Shown here: positions 1 to 5,021 of the stretch, one piece after another
How the letters are laid out: every line of letters begins with the position of its first letter
Position numbering within the stretch: the first letter of the stretch is position 1
Origin: UBA6821 sp044236545
GTDB lineage: Bacteria > Verrucomicrobiota > Verrucomicrobiia > Chthoniobacterales > UBA6821
DNA length: 5,021 nt
Direction: 5' to 3'
Assembly (NCBI GenBank): GCA_044236545.1
Contig: JBIIGI010000110.1
Coordinates: 1 to 5,021 of the forward strand
Position numbers and translations under genes: made by a program
The notes under the pieces: generated by a model
The model's database searches: none
What the model was told of the DNA's origin: nothing
Seen by the model: only the letters and a program-made list of their open reading frames with translations

Positions 1-22
1 CTGTCGCCCGAGGAGAGACTGC

Positions 23-136
23 ATGATTAATATGGAACTCATGAACTCAGGAGGGGAAATGCAGAACCAAACCGACAATTGGGTGGAAAGCATGCCAAGA
101 AGGGAGACGATCTCTCTACAGAGACTGTCAGCTTAG
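23..136 (+). CDS. Possible small ORF of 37 residues, no recognised product
   Basis: The frame starts at ATG 23 with AGGAG at 11-15, 7 bases upstream, and ends with TAG at 134-136. A second in-frame ATG at 59 is preceded by AGGAGG (49-54), so a 25-residue version is also possible. The peptide is polar, begins MINMELMNSGGEMQ and ends TISLQRLSA; I do not recognise it. The frame is also open back to the window edge, so it may instead be the tail of a longer gene. The start lies in the left inverted-repeat arm. It is listed because of the two good ribosome binding sites, but chance is a serious alternative. Confidence 0.18.
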   Translation: MINMELMNSGGEMQNQTDNWVESMPRRETISLQRLSA

Positions 137-259
137 GAGCATGTATCGAGGGTTCCCGGTCCTCTCATAGCAGTCACACGCTTCTCCAATCTCATTTTTC
201 CTGATGCAACGGATGCGAAGCAACGGCCAGGCAAGCAATTCATGAGTTCCATATTCATC
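25..259. repeat. Inverted repeat pair with 21-base arms (25-45 and 239-259)
   Basis: Positions 25-45 match the reverse complement of 239-259 at 20 of 21 bases, with 17 in a row perfect (29-45 against 239-255). The arms enclose 193 bases. No matching target duplication is visible outside the arms. The layout could be a small MITE-like element of 235 bases, a remnant of an insertion sequence, or two copies of a short genomic repeat. Each arm reads ATGGAACTCATGAA in the inward direction. Confidence 0.55.
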
Positions 260-398
260 CCTCATCGCGTTCATTTTCAGAGCGTCAGAAAAAATCGAAA
301 ACGCTCTATGCGCGTGAGCGAGCAGCAACAACGTCCGGCGCCAAAATCCCAAGTCTATCTTTTTCCAAAAGGCATGGGGATTTTGAGAAGATAGCTAG
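137..398. other. Non-coding stretch with small hairpins, no supported gene
   Basis: No frame here has a convincing start and recognisable product. Two short inverted repeats are visible. AGAGCGT (279-285) pairs with ACGCTCT (301-307) around a 15-base A-rich loop. CAAAATCCC (342-350) pairs perfectly with GGGATTTTG (377-385), and its loop contains a further 5-bp stem (CTTTT 359-363 with AAAAG 367-371). The base composition is less GC-rich than in the genes. This may be decayed or repeat-derived DNA next to the MITE. Confidence 0.45.
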
Positions 399-672
399 GG
401 AAACGCTGATTAAATCCCATGAAGGCCGCTGAATGCCATTTGCTGATTTTTGAAGGCGCGAGCGCTGGGCGATACCCGCAGTGGTCTCGCCTGAGCGAGC
501 AACGCCACAAAATTCGACAAATGGCTTTAGCCCTGCGGGTTGCGGAGATAACCGGCCGGGGGCTGCGTTGGCTTGGCACTTACAGCCCGCTGCGGGGATG
601 CTCGTGCCAAGCCGCCTTGCCCGCGGCCATTTCTTTCCGCAACGGCCTCTATGCGATTTAATCAGTGCTTCC
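399..672. mobile_element. MITE-like non-autonomous insertion element, probably IS5-type, flanked by CTAG
   Basis: The first 32 bases (399-430) match the reverse complement of the last 32 (641-672) at 26 of 32 positions; the outer 18 match at 16. Both ends begin GGAA followed by a CTGATTAAATC core. CTAG directly flanks the element on each side (395-398 and 673-676), as expected of a 4-base target duplication. IS5-group elements typically have ends starting GG and duplicate YTAR targets, so this 274-base element fits a transposase-less derivative. CTAG is itself a palindrome, so it could alternatively be the outermost part of the inverted repeat. No transposase fragment is recognisable inside, and short open frames here look random. 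The interior holds a strong hairpin (554-628). Confidence 0.72.
554..628. repeat. Long interrupted inverted repeat inside the MITE
   Basis: GGCTTGGCAC (570-579) is the perfect reverse complement of GTGCCAAGCC (604-613). Outside it, after an unpaired stretch of 5-6 bases, GGCCGGGGGC (554-563) pairs with GCCCGCGGCC (619-628) with one mismatch. The loop contains a small extra hairpin around CCCGCTGCGGG. Such a structure could extrude as a cruciform or fold in RNA on either strand. Internal hairpins of this kind are common in MITEs. Confidence 0.65.
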
Positions 673-684
673 CTAGGCGCCCAA

Positions 685-715
685 GCGTCAGCCGTAGCTC
701 CCCTACGGCGAGCGC
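685..715. repeat. Short hairpin between the MITE and the operon terminator
   Basis: GCCGTAG (691-697) pairs perfectly with CTACGGC (703-709) around a 5-base loop, and GCG (685-687) with CGC (713-715) extends the stem beyond a 3-by-3 internal loop. No T-run follows on either strand, so it is not an obvious terminator. It may be part of a dispersed intergenic repeat. Confidence 0.45.
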
Positions 716-736
716 AGGGCAACGCCGCTAGCACTC

Positions 737-764
737 AAAAGCCCCTGCCTTTTTAGGCGGGCTT
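737..764 (-). terminator. Intrinsic terminator ending the mgtA-EIIA transcript
   Basis: On the minus strand AAGCCC (759-764) and GCCT (755-758) pair with AGGC (747-750) and GGGCTT (739-744). The loop is AAAA (751-754) and there is a two-base AG bulge (745-746). The stem has 10 base pairs, mostly GC, and runs into TTTT (737-740), the first two of which are also in the stem. It starts inside the last codons of the EIIA gene and includes its TAA. The T-run is short, so some readthrough is possible. On the plus strand no T-run follows, so it is not bidirectional. Confidence 0.7.
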
Positions 765-1562
765 GGTGGCTCCGCGGAACACCACGCAGTCGTGGAGTAC
801 CCGGTCCGGCGCGTAATGCTCTGAGGAACGCAGCACGATGTTGATCTCACCCTTGGCGGAGTGACCGGACTTTTCGAGGTCCTCTGCAAGGGTGGCAAAG
901 GCTTCCAGATCCTCCACCAACTGGCGGTCCTGCGCGAGGATCACGGGCCGTGTTCCCGGCATGACGAGGATCGAGACGGGAAGAATGGAGCGGGCGATGG
1001 CATCAAGGGAAAGCGGTGCGCCGGGCACTCCTGCCTCGACGGCGGCATGGCGAACCTCGAGCTGGATCATGCGGGCCCGCCCTTCAGGGGTCACCGATTC
1101 GATCGCGTGGGTGATGGCGTCGAGGAGGGCGTGACGCACCTCGGACAGTTCCTCAAGCTCCTGAAGCTTCTGAAGATCGGCATTCTGGTGGATCGCCTTG
1201 GCAAGCTGGGAAATCTCCTTGAGGTAGGCGTTGCGCTGCGAATCCGGCACGAAATACATCACGATGAGGTGAACCGGGACTCCGTCCGGGGAGCCGTAGT
1301 CGACGCCCTGAGGACTCCATCCCACCGAGCAGAGGAGTTCACCCTCGTGATCCGTCGTGGCATGGGGACAGGCCCATCCCTTGCCGATGCCGGTGTTGTG
1401 GACGTTCTCCCGGGCCATTGCCTTCTCGGTGATCCCCTCCTCGCTCGGCACCTCGGGAATGGCCTCCAGCAGGGCTCCAAGGAACTCCAGCGCGTCATTC
1501 TTGACGTTGTCAGGAAGTTCGACCAGACGGCCTTCCTGGAGGGCGTTGAGAAGGGCTTTCAT
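753..1562 (-). CDS. PTS EIIA-domain protein (PtsN/fructose type) with an unrecognised C-terminal region, encoded directly after mgtA
   Basis: The 269-residue protein begins with a domain of about 150 residues that fits the PTS EIIA type-2 family (fructose/mannitol EIIA and the nitrogen-PTS protein PtsN). The clearest mark is NTGIGKGWACPHA at residues 56-68, where H67 matches the histidine that accepts phosphate from HPr or NPr. A following stretch, GVDYGSPDGVPVHLIVMYF (86-104), matches the family's second conserved block. PtsN alone is about 160 residues, so some 115 residues (about 155-269) are extra; I do not recognise them. They look soluble, with an SILPVSILVMPG segment (192-203) and an acidic helix-like stretch. 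No EIIB, EIIC or membrane segments are seen, so a regulatory role is likelier than sugar transport. The start is 14 bases after the mgtA stop, with AGGGTGA 9 bases upstream. By analogy with E. coli PtsN, which acts on potassium uptake through TrkA and KdpD, it may tune the adjacent Mg2+ pump; that is inference. The EIIA domain assignment is strong, the function is not. Confidence 0.87.
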   Translation of the reverse strand: MKALLNALQEGRLVELPDNVKNDALEFLGALLEAIPEVPSEEGITEKAMARENVHNTGIGKGWACPHATTDHEGELLCSVGWSPQGVDYGSPDGVPVHLIVMYFVPDSQRNAYLKEISQLAKAIHQNADLQKLQELEELSEVRHALLDAITHAIESVTPEGRARMIQLEVRHAAVEAGVPGAPLSLDAIARSILPVSILVMPGTRPVILAQDRQLVEDLEAFATLAEDLEKSGHSAKGEINIVLRSSEHYAPDRVLHDCVVFRGATKPA

Positions 1563-1571
1563 CGGAGCAGA

Positions 1572-1578
1572 TCACCCT
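1572..1578 (-). promoter_or_regulatory. Ribosome binding site of the EIIA gene, overlapping the mgtA stop
   Basis: On the minus strand AGGGTGA starts within the TAG stop of mgtA (1577-1579) and ends 9 bases before the EIIA ATG (1560-1562). The overlap leaves no room for a separate promoter in the gap and suggests translational coupling of the two genes on one mRNA. Confidence 0.6.
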
Positions 1579-4279
1579 AATCGATCCCGAACTTTCTGGC
1601 AAACCACGCGTTCACCGAATGGGTGAGGGTGACGTAGCAGAGGATCGTGGCGGCGATGAAGGCCCAATAGACCGGCGGAAGCGGGACAAAGCCAAGGTAG
1701 GCCGCCACGGACGGGATATAGGGAAGCGCGGAACCGATCAGGATGATCGCGAGGGTGGTCACGATCAGCCAGGGACTCGCACAGCTCTGGATGAATGGGA
1801 TCTTCCGGGTCCGGATCACGTGGACGATCAGGGTCTGGGTGATGATCGATTCGATGAACCAGCCGGAATGGAAGAGGGCAGCCGCATAGGTATCGTCCGG
1901 AGCCACCCCCGAACCGCCGGCGAAGCGGTGGAGAAGCTCGGAAGGGGCGGGAAGCCCCAGATCCCAGCATCCGAAGAACCAGAGCATCAGGGCGAAGGTG
2001 GTGTAGTCGAAGATCGAGCTCGTCGGCCCCACGAACATCATGAAACGGCGGATGTTCTCGAGATTCCATGAGCGCGGCTTCTGCAGATACTCCTCATCGA
2101 CATGGTCGGAGGGGATCCCCGTCTGGGAAAAGTCGTAGAGGAGGTTGTTCACCAGGACCTGGACGGGGGCCATCGGAAGGAAAGGAAGGAAGTAACTGCT
2201 TCCGGTCATGCTGAACATGTTGCCGAAGTTGGAACTCGCGCTCATCCGGATGTACTTGATGATGTTGGCGAAGACCTTGCGCCCCTCAAGGATCCCGTCC
2301 TCCAGGACCATGAGGCTGTTCTCAAGGAGGATGATGTCGGCCGATTCCTTGGCGACATCGACGGCCGTGTCGACCGAGATGCCGACATCGGCCACTCGCA
2401 TCGAGAGGGCGTCGTTGATCCCGTCCCCCATGTAGCCGATCACGTGACCGCGCTTCTGCAGGGCGACGATGATCCTCTCCTTCTGGGCGGGAGAGAGCCG
2501 GGCAAAGACGCTGGTCTTCTCCGCAAGTTCGCCGAGCTGCTCCTCGTCGAGATCGACGATCTGGTCGCCGGTGATGATTTCCCCCGCCTCCAGATGGACG
2601 TCCTTGCAGATCTTGCGTGTGACCAGGGAGTTGTCCCCGGTCAGGATCTTCGTGGCCACCCCGTAGTGCGCGAGCGAGGCGATCGCCTTGGCGGCGGTTT
2701 CCTTCGGGGGATCGAGGAAGGCGATGTAGCCGAGCAGGATCATGTCGCTTTCATCGGCGATGGAGAAGGTGGTCTTGTCGCGGCCGAACTCCCTGTAGGC
2801 AATGCCGAGCACTCGGTAACCGTCCCGGCTCAGCGACTCAAATTCCTCGAGAAGGTCGTTCTTGATGAGGTCGATCATCATGTAGACCTCGTCATCGACC
2901 TGGTAGTGGGTGCAGGCCTTGTAGATGTCCTCCACAGCCCCCTTGCTGATGAGGACGTGATCCCCCTCGTAGTCGACCACCACGCTCATCCGCTTGCGCT
3001 GGAAGTCGAAGGGGATCTCGTCGACCTTCCGGCAGCCGCGGTCCACATCCAGATCGGTGTGGGTCAGCACGGAGCGGTCGAGCAGGTTCCGCAGGCCCGT
3101 CTGGTAGTAGCTGTTCATGTAGGCGTAGCGGAGGACGTCCTCGCTCTGCCGCCCGGTCACATCGACATACTTCTCCAGGATGACGCGGTCCTGGGTGAGC
3201 GTCCCCGTCTTGTCGGTGCAGAGGATGTCAATGGCGCCGAAGTTCTGGATCGCGTTGAGCTTCTTGACGATCACCTTCTTCCGCGACATGGCGAGCGCTC
3301 CCTTGGCCAGGTTCACGGCCACCATCATGGGAAGCATCTCGGGGGTCATGCCGAGCGAGACTGCGAGACCGAAGAGGAGGGCTCCCGTCCAGTCGTGCTT
3401 CGTGATCCCGACGATCAGGAAGACCACGCTCACCATGACGAACATAAAGCGCATCATCATCCAGGTGAAGCCGGCGATCCCACGGTCGAAACTGGTGAGC
3501 ACGGGGGCGCTTCCGAGCTTCTCGGAGATCGATCCGAAGTGTGTCCGGATGCCGGTGTTGACCACGAGGGCCCGGGCGGAACCGCTGACCACGTTGCTGC
3601 CCTGGAACACCGCGTTGGGCATCTCGATCACCGCCTTGGAGGGAACCGCGGGGGCATCGGCATGCTTCTCAATGGGCATCGACTCGCCGGTCAGGGAGGA
3701 CTGGCTGACGAAGAAATCCTTGGCCGAAAGCAGGCGCAGGTCCGCGGGAATGATGGAACCGGCCTGAAGGGAGACGATGTCACCGGGAACGATCTCCGAC
3801 ATCGGAATCTCGATCTCCTGACCCCCGCGGATGACATGGCAGTTGGTCTGGACCATGGCATTGAGTTTCTCGACCGCCTTGCCCGACTTGTTCTCCTGAT
3901 AGTAGGAGAGGCCCACGGAGATCACGACCATGAGGCCGACAATGGTGGCTGAGGCAGCGTTGCCCGTCGCCAGCGAGATGGCGGCGATCACCAGCAACTG
4001 GATGACCAGGGGGTTCTTGCAGCGGTGCAGGATCTCGGCAAGGAAGCCGAGTTTCTTCTTCTGCCCAAGATCGTTATGCCCCCATTCCGAGCGAAGTTCG
4101 TCGATCTCGGCCTCCGTCAATCCTTGGTCCCTTGTTTGCAGGAACTCCAGGGCCTCGGCATGGCTCTTGCAGCAAACATCGAGCAGGCGCCGCTCATGAT
4201 CGGTGACGGCTGCGGCGGCGGCCTGCTTCGCCTTGGAGAGCGAGGCCGGAGTGATCTTTCCAAAGAGATTCTTGGTCAT
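1577..4279 (-). CDS. mgtA: Magnesium-translocating P-type ATPase (P-IIIB, MgtA type)
   Basis: This 900-residue inner-membrane pump uses ATP to import Mg2+ and is close in length to E. coli MgtA (898). Motifs appear in the correct order: actuator LTGES (196-200), the TM4 signature MTPEMLPM (311-318), phosphorylation site CTDKTGTLT (354-362, D356 phosphorylated), nucleotide-binding SKGA (445-448), DPP (523-525), TGDN (547-550) and hinge MGDGINDA (617-624). TM6 carries NNLLYDFSQ (711-719), matching the Asn/Asp cation-site pattern of MgtA and MgtB. Hydrophobic stretches near 91-126, 273-325, 683-720, 745-770, 803-822, 835-855 and 868-886 fit ten membrane helices. The start is supported by AGGA 7 bases upstream and by an N-terminal leader of normal length. 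The soluble N-terminus (1-85) includes an Ala/Lys-rich stretch and a domain typical of cation ATPases. The gene is intact, with no missing catalytic residue. It lies 114 bases after the dehydrogenase gene and is followed 14 bases later by the EIIA gene. The substrate could include Ni2+, as for some MgtA proteins. Confidence 0.97.
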   Translation of the reverse strand: MTKNLFGKITPASLSKAKQAAAAAVTDHERRLLDVCCKSHAEALEFLQTRDQGLTEAEIDELRSEWGHNDLGQKKKLGFLAEILHRCKNPLVIQLLVIAAISLATGNAASATIVGLMVVISVGLSYYQENKSGKAVEKLNAMVQTNCHVIRGGQEIEIPMSEIVPGDIVSLQAGSIIPADLRLLSAKDFFVSQSSLTGESMPIEKHADAPAVPSKAVIEMPNAVFQGSNVVSGSARALVVNTGIRTHFGSISEKLGSAPVLTSFDRGIAGFTWMMMRFMFVMVSVVFLIVGITKHDWTGALLFGLAVSLGMTPEMLPMMVAVNLAKGALAMSRKKVIVKKLNAIQNFGAIDILCTDKTGTLTQDRVILEKYVDVTGRQSEDVLRYAYMNSYYQTGLRNLLDRSVLTHTDLDVDRGCRKVDEIPFDFQRKRMSVVVDYEGDHVLISKGAVEDIYKACTHYQVDDEVYMMIDLIKNDLLEEFESLSRDGYRVLGIAYREFGRDKTTFSIADESDMILLGYIAFLDPPKETAAKAIASLAHYGVATKILTGDNSLVTRKICKDVHLEAGEIITGDQIVDLDEEQLGELAEKTSVFARLSPAQKERIIVALQKRGHVIGYMGDGINDALSMRVADVGISVDTAVDVAKESADIILLENSLMVLEDGILEGRKVFANIIKYIRMSASSNFGNMFSMTGSSYFLPFLPMAPVQVLVNNLLYDFSQTGIPSDHVDEEYLQKPRSWNLENIRRFMMFVGPTSSIFDYTTFALMLWFFGCWDLGLPAPSELLHRFAGGSGVAPDDTYAAALFHSGWFIESIITQTLIVHVIRTRKIPFIQSCASPWLIVTTLAIILIGSALPYIPSVAAYLGFVPLPPVYWAFIAATILCYVTLTHSVNAWFARKFGID

Positions 4280-4393
4280 GGCGATTTCCTATCTCTGTCA
4301 GTTTCGTGAATCACCGGGCAAGCCCCATCTCTTACTGTGAAGAAATCGTCACCCGGTCATCTTCCGGGACCGGTTCAATTCCCCCGGGCAATC
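4280..4393 (-). promoter_or_regulatory. Intergenic leader between the dehydrogenase gene and mgtA, with competing hairpins
   Basis: These 114 bases would hold any mgtA promoter and 5' leader, but I see no convincing -35/-10 pair. In minus-strand order, segment A (CCCGG, 4364-4368) can pair with segment B (CCGGG, 4352-4356) in a 5-bp stem with a 7-base loop. Segment B, extended to ACCGGG (4352-4357), can instead pair with segment C (CCCGGT, 4313-4318). A copy of TTGCCCGG occurs at 4384-4391 and again at 4314-4321. The A-B hairpin sits just after the dehydrogenase stop and is followed by only a broken T-run, so it is at best a weak terminator. The gap is too short for an M-box type magnesium riboswitch. 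A regulatory function is speculative. Confidence 0.3.
4287..4290 (-). promoter_or_regulatory. Ribosome binding site of mgtA
   Basis: Minus-strand AGGA is followed by 7 bases and then the ATG at 4277-4279. It is short but well spaced, and it supports the chosen start, which also gives an N-terminus of normal length for the MgtA family. Confidence 0.55.
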
Positions 4394-5021
4394 TTACCGG
4401 ATCCGCCCCCCGTTCCTCAGCCAGGATGCGGTTTCGGCAAGGCTCTGGAAGAGGTTTTTTGATGGCTTCCAGCCGAAGAGTTCGGGAAAAACGCTCCCAT
4501 CGCAAACCCAGCGCGAGGGAAGGATCTCGCGCACACGGTCACGTCCCAGACTCGGCGCCGCGACCCGCCAGGCAGGAACCGCGTCAACAGCCAGTGAGGC
4601 AAGTTGGATCGCAATCTGGGGAACCGAAAGCGTGACGCCGCGGGCTTGGATCACTTCCGCCGCCGTGGCGATGAGTTCCGAATCAGTGATGCGTTGATCC
4701 GAGCCGAGATAAAAGGGCCCGTGCGCCTGCCAATCGGGAATGGCCGCGTTCGCGGCTGCGAGAATCGCCGAGCAGAGGTCACCGACATCGATCCAGCTGT
4801 AGTGCTTGGGAGCAAAGCCAGGTTTGATGCGGATCGGCCCGGCCGCCATCTTGAACAGCGGGAGGGTGGCGGCATCACGCGGACCCAGCACCATCGGCGG
4901 GCGGAGGATCAGGAGGCGTCTTCCGAGGCGGTTGCGGAGTTCCCTCTCCATCGTGAGCTTGGATGCACCGTACAGGGAGACTGGCCGGTCCTCGTGATGA
5001 ATTCCCCGGGCCTCCGCATCA
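4394..5021 (-). CDS. Extended short-chain dehydrogenase / NAD(P)-dependent sugar epimerase-like protein, 5' end beyond the window
   Basis: The frame is open from the window edge to a TAA at 4394-4396 and gives the last 208 residues. The first internal ATG (4949-4951) is not the real start, because the conserved sequence lies upstream of it: LYGASKLTMERELR includes the YxxxK catalytic pair (Y17 and K21 of the visible part). Next come ILRPPMVLGPRD (38-49, the usual RPxxVxGPR block), a HYSWIDVGDL segment matching the substrate-region motif, and GPFYLGSDQRITDSEL, which is typical of 3-beta-HSD-like and nucleotide-sugar epimerase/dehydratase proteins. The missing N-terminus, about 110-130 residues judging by the usual family size, should hold the GxxGxxG NAD(P)-binding turn. 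The substrate cannot be told from this part: candidates are a nucleotide sugar, a sterol-like compound or a dihydroflavonol-like compound. It shares a strand with mgtA, but the 114-base gap and lack of functional link leave operon membership open. Confidence 0.88.
   Translation of the reverse strand, partial: DAEARGIHHEDRPVSLYGASKLTMERELRNRLGRRLLILRPPMVLGPRDAATLPLFKMAAGPIRIKPGFAPKHYSWIDVGDLCSAILAAANAAIPDWQAHGPFYLGSDQRITDSELIATAAEVIQARGVTLSVPQIAIQLASLAVDAVPAWRVAAPSLGRDRVREILPSRWVCDGSVFPELFGWKPSKNLFQSLAETASWLRNGGRIR

Noticed and set aside
1..30. Plus-strand reading LSPEERLHD followed by TAA, as a possible gene end
   Set aside because: Nine residues at the window edge are too few to support a gene, and another frame is also open there.
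128..352. Minus-strand frame of 74 codons in the left region
   Set aside because: It needs a TTG start with only a weak ribosome binding site, has no recognisable motif, and runs through the inverted-repeat arm. A real small protein cannot be excluded.
342..385. 9-bp inverted repeat with a nested stem as a terminator
   Set aside because: The 26-base loop is long, the stem is AT-rich, no T-run follows on either strand, and there is no supported gene upstream on either side for it to end.
306..734. Minus-strand frame of 142 codons
   Set aside because: It runs across the whole MITE and both its boundaries; its composition is Arg/Ala/Ser-rich and no domain is visible. It is most likely a chance frame.
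861..1580. Plus-strand open frame of 239 codons
   Set aside because: Antisense to the EIIA gene, with no recognisable motif; the minus frame has the EIIA active-site block.
1572..2069. Minus-strand open frame of 165 codons
   Set aside because: It overlaps the C-terminal membrane part of mgtA in another frame and is rich in Arg, Pro and His, as expected of an out-of-frame reading.
2102..3952. Long plus-strand open frame of 616 codons
   Set aside because: It lies fully antisense to mgtA, whose motifs prove the minus frame. The translation is dominated by His, Asp, Val, Gly and Leu, typical of a shadow frame in GC-rich DNA.
4280..4393. M-box (ykoK) magnesium riboswitch ahead of mgtA
   Set aside because: The gap is only 114 bases, shorter than an M-box plus expression platform, and I could not find its conserved multi-helix core.

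Overview
The window carries three leftward (minus-strand) genes from a GC-rich, probably Gram-negative bacterium. In transcription order they are the 3' part of an extended short-chain dehydrogenase/epimerase gene (truncated at the right window edge), a full-length magnesium-transporting P-type ATPase (mgtA type), and, 14 bases further on, a protein with a PTS fructose/nitrogen-type EIIA domain. The general style of the sequence would fit Verrucomicrobiota or a related phylum, but this is only an impression; no taxonomic marker is present.

Right part (4394-5021): the dehydrogenase gene, which keeps its YxxxK catalytic motif but lacks its N-terminal Rossmann part because of the window edge. 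It is followed by a 114-base gap (4280-4393) that holds the mgtA ribosome binding site and several short CCGGG/CCCGG segments that could form alternative hairpins. Middle (753-4279): the mgtA-EIIA pair, tightly spaced, with the EIIA ribosome binding site overlapping the mgtA stop codon, so very probably one transcript. It ends in a hairpin terminator that begins inside the EIIA stop region (737-764). The physical coupling suggests that magnesium (or other cation) transport is paired with a phosphorylation-responsive PTS-type protein; this is inference.

Left part (1-752): no convincing large gene. It contains a 274-base MITE-like element (399-672) with 32-base imperfect terminal inverted repeats beginning GGAA and flanked on both sides by CTAG. 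This looks like a non-autonomous derivative of an IS5-type insertion sequence. There are also a strong internal hairpin, a 21-base near-perfect inverted repeat pair (25-45 and 239-259), and one small ORF (23-136) with good Shine-Dalgarno sequences but no recognisable product.

The window is mostly conventional. The points worth a second look are the MgtA/EIIA pairing, the unrecognised C-terminal part of the EIIA protein, the MITE, and the inverted repeat near the left edge.
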